From the NCBI GenBank assembly GCA_045579085.1, contig JAZNLO010000018.1, positions 1-30,367 on the forward strand: DNA of 30,367 nucleotides, in the 5' to 3' direction. The stretch's first letter is position 1. Every line of letters begins with the position of its first letter. Under the pieces are notes generated by a model. It searched no databases. It had not been told where the DNA came from and worked only from the letters and a program-made list of their open reading frames with translations. Positions 24,397 to 30,367 of this stretch are shown here, in pieces. Source of the stretch: RGIG2206 sp045579085. Lineage in GTDB: Bacteria > Bacillota > Clostridia > Oscillospirales > Acutalibacteraceae. A program made the translations under genes and the position numbers.

Positions 24397-24879
24397 ATGT
24401 TAAAAATCAACATAATTGCGGTTGGAAAAATAAAAGAAAAATATCTTACCGATGCCTGTAACGAGTACATAAAAAGGCTTGGCGCTTTTTGCAATATCAA
24501 TATCACGGAGATAGTTGAGCACAAATGCGCACAAAACCCCTCTGATGCTGACATTGACGCTGTCCTTAAAAATGAGGGCAAAAGGATACTTGCTGCAATA
24601 CCTCAATGCGCTGAGGTTATAGCAATGTGCATCGAGGGCGAGATGCTATCCTCAGATAAACTCGCTGCAAAAATTCAGAAATCCGCCACAAGCGGAACAA
24701 GCTGCATCTGCTTTGTAATCGGCGGCTCGTGGGGCCTTGATGAGAGTGTTAAACAAAGAGCAGACTATTTACTCTCGATGTCGCCTATGACCTTCCCTCA
24801 TATGCTCGCAAGAGTTATGCTTTTAGAGCAGATTTACAGAGCTTTTTCAATCAATAAAGGCACTAAATATCATAAATAA
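24397..24879 (+). CDS. rlmH: 23S rRNA (pseudouridine1915-N3)-methyltransferase RlmH
   Basis: SPOUT-class methyltransferase that methylates pseudouridine 1915 in helix 69 of 23S rRNA using S-adenosylmethionine. The 160-aa length is standard. 'INIIAVGKIKEKYLTDACNEY' is the conserved N-terminus. The trefoil-knot SAM site is 'FVIGGSWGLDESVKQRADYL'. The C-terminal 'FPHMLARVMLLEQIYRAFSI' with the terminal 'KGTKYHK' is diagnostic, and its last residues reach into the partner subunit of the dimer. The ATG immediately follows the stop of the MBL gene, so they are cotranscribed and coupled. A strong terminator follows. Confidence 0.96.
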   Translation: MLKINIIAVGKIKEKYLTDACNEYIKRLGAFCNINITEIVEHKCAQNPSDADIDAVLKNEGKRILAAIPQCAEVIAMCIEGEMLSSDKLAAKIQKSATSGTSCICFVIGGSWGLDESVKQRADYLLSMSPMTFPHMLARVMLLEQIYRAFSINKGTKYHK

Positions 24880-24894
24880 CTACCCACTTGTATC

Positions 24895-24931
24895 AAAAGA
24901 CACATTTTACGAGAAAATGTGTCTTTTTTCT
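24895..24931 (+). terminator. Intrinsic terminator after rlmH
   Basis: A 14-bp perfect stem (24895-24908 with 24914-24927), a 5-nt loop and a T-rich end (TTTTTTCTTT). It isolates the hydrogenase operon from the upstream genes. The symmetric A/T tracts could also serve the opposite strand. Confidence 0.9.
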
Positions 24932-24964
24932 TTAAAAAACAGCCTGAATTTTATATATTTTAGG

Positions 24965-24993
24965 TAGACATTTGACAGCGTATCTGCTATAAT
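24965..24993 (+). promoter_or_regulatory. Promoter of the hydrogenase operon
   Basis: TAGACA (24965-24970), a 17-bp spacer and TATAAT (24988-24993) with an extended -10 (TGCTATAAT). This predicts a start near 25000 and a leader of about 130 nt. A TTGACA at 24972-24977 is only 10 bp from the -10 and cannot pair with it. Confidence 0.65.
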
Positions 24994-25008
24994 ATATTCG
25001 GTGCACGT

Positions 25009-25025
25009 CTGTCTTGTTAAGACAG
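25009..25025 (+). promoter_or_regulatory. Leader hairpin near the 5' end of the hyd transcript
   Basis: CTGTCTT-GTT-AAGACAG forms a perfect 7-bp stem about 10 nt into the predicted transcript. It has no T-run, so it is more likely an mRNA-stabilising 5' structure than a terminator. A second possible stem (GGTCAT 25092-25097 with ATGACC 25110-25115) lies directly before the ribosome-binding site. Confidence 0.4.
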
Positions 25026-25069
25026 TTTATAAGATACTAAACATAGGTTGTTTTTATTTTTATGTCAGA

Positions 25070-25087
25070 GTGTCAATTTTTTCACAA
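25070..25087. promoter_or_regulatory. Possible weak Rex-like site in the hyd leader
   Basis: GTGTCAA-TTTT-TTCACAA matches the Rex consensus TTGTTAA-N4-TTAACAA at 11 of 14 positions and shares TGTCAA with the better site at 762-779. It lies about 70 nt downstream of the predicted start, so repression would be by roadblock. The match could be chance in AT-rich DNA. Confidence 0.3.
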
Positions 25088-25131
25088 ACAAGGTCATATT
25101 AGCACCCAAATGACCGGAAAGGCATGATAGT

Positions 25132-25623
25132 ATGAAAAAGAAAGTCAGTTCCGTACCCTTCAGCGGTACACCTGAGCAGAAGGCACAGCTCATCGAAGTT
25201 ATTAACAATCTTCGTGACCAAAAAGGTTGCCTTATGCCAATCATGCAAGCCGCACAGGACATTTACGGTTATCTTCCGTTAGAAGTCCAGAGCGTGATTG
25301 CAGAGGAGCTTGGTATCTCTGTTGAGGAAGTTTATGGTGTTGCCACCTTCTACTCACAGTTTAACCTCTCTCCGCAGGGCAAATACAAAATCAGCGTTTG
25401 CCTTGGTACAGCTTGCTACGTTAAGGGCTCGCAAGACGTATTGAACAAAATTGAGGATATCATCGGTATCAAAGCCGGCGAATGCACTGCTGACGCTAAG
25501 TTCTCAATCGAGGCTTGCCGTTGCATCGGAGCATGCGGCTTAGCACCTGTTTTCACAGTTAACGATGAGGTTTATGGTCGTTTAACTGCTGATGATGTTC
25601 CTGATATACTTGCAAAATACTAA
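25132..25623 (+). CDS. hydC: NuoE-like [2Fe-2S] subunit of a bifurcating [FeFe]-hydrogenase (HydC)
   Basis: A 163-aa thioredoxin-fold ferredoxin of the NuoE/HydC family, part of the soluble electron-bifurcating hydrogenase that couples ferredoxin and NADH oxidation to H2 formation. The helical N-terminus 'DQKGCLMPIMQAAQDIYGYLP' and 'VEEVYGVATFYSQF' are classic. Four cluster cysteines are in place: Cys90 and Cys95 (CLGTAC), Cys131 and Cys135 (CIGAC). The ATG follows AAAGG by 9 nt. It is the first gene of a long operon; 30-40 nt separate it from the DRTGG gene. The partner NuoF-type subunit is nine genes later at the right edge, so a sensory cassette interrupts the usual hydC-hydB adjacency. 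An identity as a stand-alone NuoE-type subunit of another NADH-linked enzyme is less likely. Confidence 0.9.
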   Translation: MKKKVSSVPFSGTPEQKAQLIEVINNLRDQKGCLMPIMQAAQDIYGYLPLEVQSVIAEELGISVEEVYGVATFYSQFNLSPQGKYKISVCLGTACYVKGSQDVLNKIEDIIGIKAGECTADAKFSIEACRCIGACGLAPVFTVNDEVYGRLTADDVPDILAKY

Positions 25624-25655
25624 TATTGATTCTATCGTAAAGGGAAATCAAAGCT

Positions 25656-26012
25656 ATGAAGATTTGCACAATACAAGAACTTCTCAATGCTGAAGTGCTC
25701 TGCTGCGAGGAAAATCTCGGCAAGCACGTTTATTCTGCTTGCGGAAGCGATATGATGAGTGACGTTCTTGCCTATGTTAAGGACCAGGCCGTGTTGCTGA
25801 CAGGGCTTGTTAATCCACAGGTTGTCAGAACTGCTCAGATGATGGATATGATTTGCATCGTATTCGTTCGTTCAAAGCTTCCAAACGACGAAATGATTCA
25901 GCTTGCCAAAGAAGCAGGAATAGTTATGATGTCTACTAAAAAAAGAATGTATAACGCCTGCGGCAAACTTTATGAAAACGGTTTAGTCGGAAACGGTGAT
26001 AGCGATGAATGA
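25656..26012 (+). CDS. DRTGG-domain protein (first copy)
   Basis: A 118-aa protein made almost entirely of a DRTGG domain, a small alpha/beta fold found in some phosphotransacetylases and CBS-domain pyrophosphatases and presumed to be regulatory. The segments 'IQELLNAEVLCCEENLGKHVYSACGSDMMSDVL' and 'DQAVLLTGLVNPQVVRTAQMMDMICIVFVRSKLP' fit the family, as does 'DEMIQLAKEAGIVMMSTK'. The protein has five cysteines, which is many for its size and could allow redox sensing or metal binding. The 3' end overlaps the following ATPase gene by 8 nt, so the two are coupled. Stand-alone DRTGG proteins are recurrent neighbours of sensory [FeFe]-hydrogenase genes in clostridia. Their ligand is unknown. Confidence 0.82.
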   Translation: MKICTIQELLNAEVLCCEENLGKHVYSACGSDMMSDVLAYVKDQAVLLTGLVNPQVVRTAQMMDMICIVFVRSKLPNDEMIQLAKEAGIVMMSTKKRMYNACGKLYENGLVGNGDSDE

Positions 26013-26427
26013 TGAGCTTAGATTCCGATACAGTGTTGACGGCGACGATTTTACTTCCGCCGGTCAAGCCTCTGTGCAGGTCAAAAAAAATCTAAGACAG
26101 CTTGGCGTTTCGCCTGAAATCATTCGTCGAGTTTCTATCGCAATGTATGAGGGCGAAATCAATATGGTTATCCACGCCGGTGGCGGCGATGCAGAGGTAA
26201 TCATCTATGAGGACAAAATCAAAGTTATCCTCACAGACTACGGACCGGGTATCGCTGATATTGACCTCGCTATGCAAGAGGGCTACTCAACCGCGCCTGA
26301 CAGTGTTCGAACACTTGGCTTTGGCGCAGGTATGGGTCTGCCTAATATGAAAAGATACACCGACTCTATGAAAATCGATTCGGTTGTCGGAGAAGGAACC
26401 CGAATCGAAATGACCGTAAACCTTTGA
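26005..26427 (+). CDS. RsbW-like HATPase (anti-sigma-factor/serine kinase type)
   Basis: A 140-aa GHKL ATPase of the anti-sigma-factor kinase family. I place the start at the ATG at 26005, inside the end of the DRTGG gene. The N box is 'MYEGEINMVIHA' with the Mg-binding Asn, G1 is 'DYGPGIADID', and the G2 segment is 'GFGAGMGLPNMKRY' followed by 'VGEGTRIEMTV'. RsbW-type kinases bind a sigma factor and phosphorylate an anti-anti-sigma (STAS) protein on serine. Neither a sigma factor nor a STAS protein is encoded nearby, so the target is unknown. Its place between DRTGG and the HydS-like gene suggests it passes on a signal from those proteins. Confidence 0.86.
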   Translation: MNDELRFRYSVDGDDFTSAGQASVQVKKNLRQLGVSPEIIRRVSIAMYEGEINMVIHAGGGDAEVIIYEDKIKVILTDYGPGIADIDLAMQEGYSTAPDSVRTLGFGAGMGLPNMKRYTDSMKIDSVVGEGTRIEMTVNL

Positions 26428-26460
26428 TTTCTCAAACTACTGATGATGGAGGTGGTCAAT

Positions 26461-27756
26461 GTGGAAAATTATATGCACTCTGTTACACTCGATATTAAAA
26501 AATGCACCGGTTGTACTCTGTGTATCAAGCATTGTCCCACTGAGGCTATCCGCGTTCGTGACGGACACGCTCAGATAAACCCAAACCGCTGCATAGACTG
26601 CGGTGAATGTATCAGAATTTGTCATCACAAAGCAAAGAAAGCCAATTACAGTAAGTTAAACAGTATTGACAACTATAAATGGAAAATTGCACTTCCCGCC
26701 CCCTCTCTTTACGGACAGTTTGATGGGTTGGAAGACATTGACTTCGTGCTTCAGGGCTTATTAGACATCGGCTTCGACGATGTGTATGAGGTTGCTCAGG
26801 CTGCAGAGTTGGTTTCAGCTTATACCAGACGTTATATGAAGATTGACGCAATCCCCAAGCCTGCTATCAGCTCCGCCTGCCCTGTTATCACGAGGCTGAT
26901 TTCGCTGAGATTTCCGTCACTCGCAGGAAACATTATTCCTATGCTTCCGCCTATGGAAATCGCAGCAATTGAAGCAAGAAAGCTTGCTAAAAAATCTCAT
27001 CCTGAGCTTAAAGATGATGACATTTGCGTGTGCTTTATTTCCCCTTGTCCTGCTAAAGTAAGCTATGTACATAACGGCTTTGGAAAATACAAAAGCAATG
27101 TTGACTTAGTTGTTTCCATAAGTGATATCTATTTTAAACTGATAGACGTTATGCGAAAAGACAAAGCTCCAAAGGCTCGTTCTCAATCAGGTATGGTTGG
27201 AATCAGCTGGGCTGAGTCCGGCGGTGAGGCTACTGCCATTTTCAACGAGAAATATCTCGCTGCAGACGGCATCGACAATGTTATTAATGTGCTCGATAAA
27301 ATCGAAACAGGCGAGTTCCCGTTTGTTGAGTTTATTGAGCTTAACGCATGTCCGGGCGGTTGTGTTGGCGGTGTAATGGCTGTTGAAAATCCTTTTATTG
27401 CGAAAGCAAGACTTCAGGCATTAAGAAGATATCTGCCCGTCACGCAGAACTTTATCAATGACAAGGACGGTCAAAAGCATATCCCTGACTACTATTTCTT
27501 TAATGAACTGCCAAAATATTTCCCGATTAACAGGCTTAGTGACAGTATGGGCGAATCAATGCGTATGCTATCGCAAATCCAGACAATCAAGGATAGCCTA
27601 CCGGGAATAGATTGCGGTTCTTGCGGCGCGCCGACTTGCCGTGCGTTCGCGGAAGACGTTGTTCGCGGTCAGGCCGTTATGGAGGACTGCATCATTAAAT
27701 TCAAGCCGGAATTACAAGATTATTTGAAGAACAGGTTGAGTGACAATGACAGTTAA
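26461..27756 (+). CDS. HydS-like putative sensory [FeFe]-hydrogenase
   Basis: A 431-aa protein starting at GTG 26461, 8 nt after GGAGG. Two ferredoxin motifs (Cys15/18/21/25 and Cys44/47/50/54) precede an [FeFe]-hydrogenase H-cluster domain. All four cysteines that hold the [4Fe-4S]H cubane are present: Cys140 in SSACP, Cys196 in SPCPAK, and Cys297/Cys301 in NACPGGC. The proton-transfer cysteine of catalytic enzymes (TSCCP) is Ala139, and the usual Met and Glu of MPCxxKxxE are Ser and a non-acidic residue. These changes are characteristic of the slow, putatively sensory group C/D proteins such as HydS. The C-terminus has a Fes-type cluster site (Cys385/388/393/410) and no PAS domain. It is probably an H2 or redox sensor of the operon, not the main catalyst. 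Confidence 0.88.
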   Translation: MENYMHSVTLDIKKCTGCTLCIKHCPTEAIRVRDGHAQINPNRCIDCGECIRICHHKAKKANYSKLNSIDNYKWKIALPAPSLYGQFDGLEDIDFVLQGLLDIGFDDVYEVAQAAELVSAYTRRYMKIDAIPKPAISSACPVITRLISLRFPSLAGNIIPMLPPMEIAAIEARKLAKKSHPELKDDDICVCFISPCPAKVSYVHNGFGKYKSNVDLVVSISDIYFKLIDVMRKDKAPKARSQSGMVGISWAESGGEATAIFNEKYLAADGIDNVINVLDKIETGEFPFVEFIELNACPGGCVGGVMAVENPFIAKARLQALRRYLPVTQNFINDKDGQKHIPDYYFFNELPKYFPINRLSDSMGESMRMLSQIQTIKDSLPGIDCGSCGAPTCRAFAEDVVRGQAVMEDCIIKFKPELQDYLKNRLSDNDS

Positions 27757-28072
27757 TGAGCTTAAAAACGCTTTGCAATTGAAAACAGTTTCTCTCCCCT
27801 CGCCCGACAGAGAGGTTTGCGGCGCTTATTGCGGCGATTTGCTGAGTTGGGTTATGGGGCGCGCTCAGGAAAATAATGTGTGGATTACAATTATGTCCAA
27901 CATAAACACTGTTGCTGTGGCTGCGCTTGCAGATGTTTCTTGCATCATCGTGGCAGAGGACGTTCAGCTTGAGGAAAGTGTTGTTGCAACTGCTGCTGAG
28001 AAGCAAATTAACATTTTGTCATCAACTATGCCTATTTTTGAAACCGCTGTAGCTGTTTCAAAGTTGATTTAA
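27746..28072 (+). CDS. DRTGG-domain protein (second copy)
   Basis: A 108-aa second DRTGG-type protein. The ATG at 27746 lies inside the end of the HydS-like gene (11-nt overlap), giving tight coupling. It opens 'VNELKNALQLKTVSLPSPDREVCGAYCGDLLSWVM', then 'NNVWITIMSNINTVAVAALADVSCIIVAEDVQLEESVVATA', and ends 'INILSSTMPIFETAVAVSKL'. This is the same fold layout as the first copy but with low direct similarity, so the pair is an old duplication or two subfamilies. Only Cys26, Cys30 and one later Cys are present. It precedes the PHP gene by 2 nt. Function is unknown; I expect ligand sensing or assembly with the ATPase. Confidence 0.78.
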   Translation: MTVNELKNALQLKTVSLPSPDREVCGAYCGDLLSWVMGRAQENNVWITIMSNINTVAVAALADVSCIIVAEDVQLEESVVATAAEKQINILSSTMPIFETAVAVSKLI

Positions 28073-28074
28073 GT

Positions 28075-28809
28075 ATGAGTAAATATTATTACGATTTCCA
28101 TATCCATTCTTGTCTTTCCCCTTGCGGTGACAATGATATGACTCCGAATAATATTGCTAATATGGCCGCTCTTGCCGGTCTGAATATTGTGGCTTTAACC
28201 GACCACAACACGTCTAAGAACTGTCCTGCATTTTTTGCTGCTGCTCGCAAAGCCGGTATCGTGGCTGTTGCAGGAATGGAGCTTACCACCGCCGAAGAGA
28301 TACATATGGTTTGTCTTTTTGAGCATCTTGATGACTGTATGGCTTTTGATAAAAGGGTTGAAAGCTACAGAACTATGCTTAAAAACAAAGTGGATATCTT
28401 TGGCGAACAGCTAATATTAGACCAAGACGACAACGTCATCGGTTTTGACGAGCATCTTTTGCCTATTGCTACTTCGATACCGTTGGAAGATGTTCCCGAT
28501 TTAGTTTCCAAACACAACGGAATCTGCTACCCCGCCCATATCGACAGGGCTTCAAACAGCATAACGTCTGTGCTTGGCACCATTCCTGATGCGCCCTCTT
28601 TTAAGTTGGCAGAGATATATGATATTGAAAAACTGGCTGATTTCAAGTTGAAATATCCCTTGCTTGAAAATATGAACGTTATTACCTGTTCAGATGCCCA
28701 CTATCTGTGGGATATTCGAGATAAAAGTGCTTACTTTGAACTGGAAGACGAGCCGTACAGCAGTGACTATATTCGACAGCGTCTTTTCGAAAAGCTGAGA
28801 GGACTATGA
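28075..28809 (+). CDS. PHP-domain phosphoesterase
   Basis: A 244-aa protein of the PHP superfamily, metal-dependent phosphoesterases. The motifs are 'DFHIHSCLSPCG' (His9, His11), 'VALTDHNTS', 'AVAGMELTTAEEIHMVCLF', 'CYPAHIDRAS' and 'VITCSDAHYL', which together supply the trinuclear metal site. The central part ('DQDDNVIGFDEHLLPIAT') is a lid-like insertion. PHP proteins of this size act on phosphorylated small molecules such as histidinol phosphate or nucleotides; none of the surrounding genes is a biosynthetic gene. Within this cassette it could hydrolyse a phosphorylated signal or dephosphorylate a protein, which is inference. Stop and next start are TGATATG. Confidence 0.87.
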   Translation: MSKYYYDFHIHSCLSPCGDNDMTPNNIANMAALAGLNIVALTDHNTSKNCPAFFAAARKAGIVAVAGMELTTAEEIHMVCLFEHLDDCMAFDKRVESYRTMLKNKVDIFGEQLILDQDDNVIGFDEHLLPIATSIPLEDVPDLVSKHNGICYPAHIDRASNSITSVLGTIPDAPSFKLAEIYDIEKLADFKLKYPLLENMNVITCSDAHYLWDIRDKSAYFELEDEPYSSDYIRQRLFEKLRGL

Positions 28810-28810
28810 T

Positions 28811-29368
28811 ATGAAAGAATTATCACTTAGTATTCTTGATATTGCTATGAACTCAGTAAGAGCCGAAGCGACCGAAATCAAGATAGCCATTGTTGAAACA
28901 GCGGAAACTCTTAAGCTGACAATCAGCGACAATGGCACAGGTATGACTAAGGACGTGCTTGAGTCTGTTACCAACCCGTTTTGCACTACTCGCAAAACCC
29001 GTAAAATCGGACTTGGCATTCCCCTGCTCAAACTTTCAGCCGAGCAGACAGGCGGCTCTCTTGAGATTGAGTCTAAGCACATAGATGATTTCCCGTCAGC
29101 TCACGGAACAGTCACCTCAGCACTGTTTTTCAAAAATCATATTGATTTTACTCCGCTTGGAGATATAGCCTCCTCAATCACCACCCTGATTCAAGGCTCA
29201 CCCGATATCGACTTTCACTTTTCGCATAAATCAGACAAGGGCGAGGTTGAAATCAACACAGCAGAAATCAGGCAAGTGCTTGGTGAGGAAGTACCCTTAA
29301 ACTGTTATGAGGTTATTAAATGGATTGGAGATTCTCTCAACGAGCAATACTCCGAACTAATTAAATAA
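28811..29368 (+). CDS. Histidine-kinase-like ATPase without phospho-acceptor domain
   Basis: A 185-aa GHKL ATPase. The N box is 'LSILDIAMNSVRAEAT', G1 is 'DNGTGM', and the F/G2 region is 'NPFCTTRKTRKIGLGIPLLK', closer to histidine kinases or MutL than to RsbW. There is no HisKA domain, membrane segment or sensor domain. After the ATPase domain (about 1-115) the C-terminal 70 residues ('DFTPLGDIASSITTLIQGSPDIDFHFSHK') resemble a domain found only in these hydrogenase-linked ATPases as far as I can judge. It is the second ATPase of the cassette, with a different subfamily from the first. No response regulator or DNA-binding protein is encoded nearby. It starts 1 nt after the PHP stop. Confidence 0.85.
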   Translation: MKELSLSILDIAMNSVRAEATEIKIAIVETAETLKLTISDNGTGMTKDVLESVTNPFCTTRKTRKIGLGIPLLKLSAEQTGGSLEIESKHIDDFPSAHGTVTSALFFKNHIDFTPLGDIASSITTLIQGSPDIDFHFSHKSDKGEVEINTAEIRQVLGEEVPLNCYEVIKWIGDSLNEQYSELIK

Positions 29369-29391
29369 ATATATTGAAAGGATAGATTGCA

Positions 29392-29757
29392 ATGAAATCA
29401 TTAGCTGAACTTGCGGCAATCCGCGACAAAATGAAGGATAAGATTGTTCTTCGTGAAGGTTCAAACGACATCCGCGTAGTTGTTGGTATGGCAACTTGCG
29501 GTATCGCTGCCGGCGCAAGACCTGTTCTCAACGCTTTCGTTGAGGCTGTTGACACAGAGGGGCTTGCTCAGAAGGTCACTGTTACTCAGACAGGTTGTGT
29601 TGGTATTTGCCAGTACGAGCCCGTTGTTGAGGTGTTTGAGCCCGGTAAGGACAAGGTTACCTATGTTAAGATGACTGCAGAAAAGGTCGAGCGCGTTGTT
29701 GCTGAGCACCTTAAAGGCGGAAACGTTGTTGCAGAGTACACCATCACCAATAACTAA
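29392..29757 (+). CDS. Small thioredoxin-like [2Fe-2S] protein (HndB/COG3411-like)
   Basis: A 121-aa protein of the thioredoxin-like ferredoxin family that accompanies HydB/NuoF genes (HndB-like). 'IVLREGSNDIRVVVGMATCGIAAGARPVLNAF' and 'VTVTQTGCVGICQYEPVVEV' are the family motifs. I count only three cysteines (one in TCGIAAG, two in GCVGIC), so a classic four-Cys [2Fe-2S] site is not complete within one chain; this is common in the family. It may pass electrons to HydB or be structural. AAAGG precedes the ATG and the gene lies 18 nt before hydB. Confidence 0.85.
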   Translation: MKSLAELAAIRDKMKDKIVLREGSNDIRVVVGMATCGIAAGARPVLNAFVEAVDTEGLAQKVTVTQTGCVGICQYEPVVEVFEPGKDKVTYVKMTAEKVERVVAEHLKGGNVVAEYTITNN

Positions 29758-29775
29758 CAAGGAGGAAAAAATATA

Positions 29776-30367
29776 ATGATTCGTTCACACGTGCTTATTT
29801 GCGGCGGTACAGGTTGTACCTCTTCAGGCAGTAAAGTTCTGCAAAAAGCCTTTGCTGATGAACTCGCTGCAAAAGGGCTTGAAAACGAAGTCAAAATCGT
29901 TCAGACCGGTTGCTTCGGTTTGTGCGCTCTTGGCCCGGTTGTAATTATTCATCCGGAAGGAACTTTTTACAGCAGAGTTGAAGAGAAGGATGTTGCTGAA
30001 ATTGTTGAAGAGCATCTTCTCAAGGGACGTATTGTAACAAGACTTGAATATAAGGATGTTGACGGTGATGAACTTAACACCGAAAATACCTCTCTTAATG
30101 ACACTGCTTTCTACAAATCACAAAAGCGTGTTGCACTTAGAAACTGCGGTGTTATCAACCCCGAAAACATCGATGAATACATCGGTATGGACGGTTATGC
30201 CGCTCTCGGTAAGGTGCTTACCGAAATGACTCCTCAGGAAGTTATTGACGTAATTCTTGCATCAGGTCTTCGCGGTCGTGGCGGCGCAGGCTTCCCCACC
30301 GGCAGAAAGTGGGCTTTTGCTGCTGCTAACGCTGCTGACCAAAAATATGTTTGCTGCAACGCTGACG
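29776..30367 (+). CDS. hydB: NuoF-like NADH-binding subunit HydB of the [FeFe]-hydrogenase (3' end outside window)
   Basis: Flavoprotein subunit where NAD(H) meets FMN in the bifurcating hydrogenase. 197 complete codons are present before the window ends. Residues 1-90 form an N-terminal thioredoxin-like [2Fe-2S] domain with Cys9, Cys14, Cys46 and Cys50. After a linker comes the start of the NuoF core, with 'LRGRGGAGFPTGRKW', the FMN/NADH glycine-rich motif. The N-terminal extension is typical of HydB/HndC and not of respiratory NuoF. A GGAGG ribosome-binding site sits 10 nt upstream. The catalytic H-cluster subunit HydA is expected directly downstream. Confidence 0.93.
   Translation, partial: MIRSHVLICGGTGCTSSGSKVLQKAFADELAAKGLENEVKIVQTGCFGLCALGPVVIIHPEGTFYSRVEEKDVAEIVEEHLLKGRIVTRLEYKDVDGDELNTENTSLNDTAFYKSQKRVALRNCGVINPENIDEYIGMDGYAALGKVLTEMTPQEVIDVILASGLRGRGGAGFPTGRKWAFAAANAADQKYVCCNAD

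Noticed and set aside
25014..25031. TTGTTAA half-site followed by GACAGTTTATAA as a Rex operator
   Set aside because: The first half is perfect but the second half matches at only about 2 of 7 positions; the half-site is explained by the hairpin loop.
26461..27756. HydS-like protein as the main catalytic hydrogenase HydA
   Set aside because: The proton-transfer cysteine is Ala and L2 motif residues are changed; it is also shorter than HydA, and the expected HydA position is after HydB, beyond the window.

Overview
The window is chromosomal DNA of an anaerobic Clostridia-type Firmicute, probably near Oscillospiraceae/Ruminococcaceae. This rests on the clostridial gene content (Rnf complex, [FeFe]-hydrogenase operon, yloU-yloV-recG order, a GluRS of about 550 aa), A/T-rich intergenic DNA with strong TTGACA/TATAAT promoters, and many TTG/GTG starts with clear Shine-Dalgarno sites. 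The exact genus cannot be named from the sequence. No prophage, insertion sequence, CRISPR array or rRNA is visible.

Positions 1-7400 (minus strand): a complete rnfCDGEAB operon for the ferredoxin:NAD+ oxidoreductase ion pump, driven by a consensus promoter at 7371-7399. It is followed in the same direction by a NusG-domain-II protein and a Gx-transporter/Hpre_diP_synt_I membrane protein. Next comes an uncharacterised lipoprotein that runs off the left edge. It has its own strong promoter, overlapped by a near-consensus Rex operator.

Positions 7400-9850: a gene-poor stretch with an AT-rich inverted repeat, a tRNA-Arg(TCT) with promoter and terminator, and a two-gene MacA/FtsX-like export module without an ATPase.

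Positions 9850-13080: a D-Ala-D-Ala carboxypeptidase converges on a membrane protein that has a zinc ribbon, a kinase fold and two PASTA domains. All its catalytic residues are replaced, so it looks like a pseudokinase.

Positions 13081-24880 (plus strand): a family-5 solute-binding lipoprotein, then housekeeping genes: Asp23/YloU, the FakA/YloV fatty-acid kinase, RecG, GluRS, GlnRS, MurA, a YycJ/WalJ-type MBL nuclease and RlmH.

Positions 24936-30367 (plus strand): the 5' part of a bifurcating-type [FeFe]-hydrogenase operon. A NuoE/HydC subunit comes first and NuoF/HydB is cut by the right edge. Between them sit DRTGG, RsbW-like ATPase, HydS-like [FeFe]-hydrogenase, DRTGG, PHP, HATPase and a small [2Fe-2S] protein. 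This reads as a redox/H2-sensing signalling cassette built into the enzyme operon. It is the best candidate here for a poorly understood system. Rnf (ferredoxin/NADH) and Hyd (ferredoxin+NADH/H2) act on the same electron pools, and Rex-like sites at the lipoprotein gene and possibly at hyd would tie them to the NADH/NAD+ ratio.
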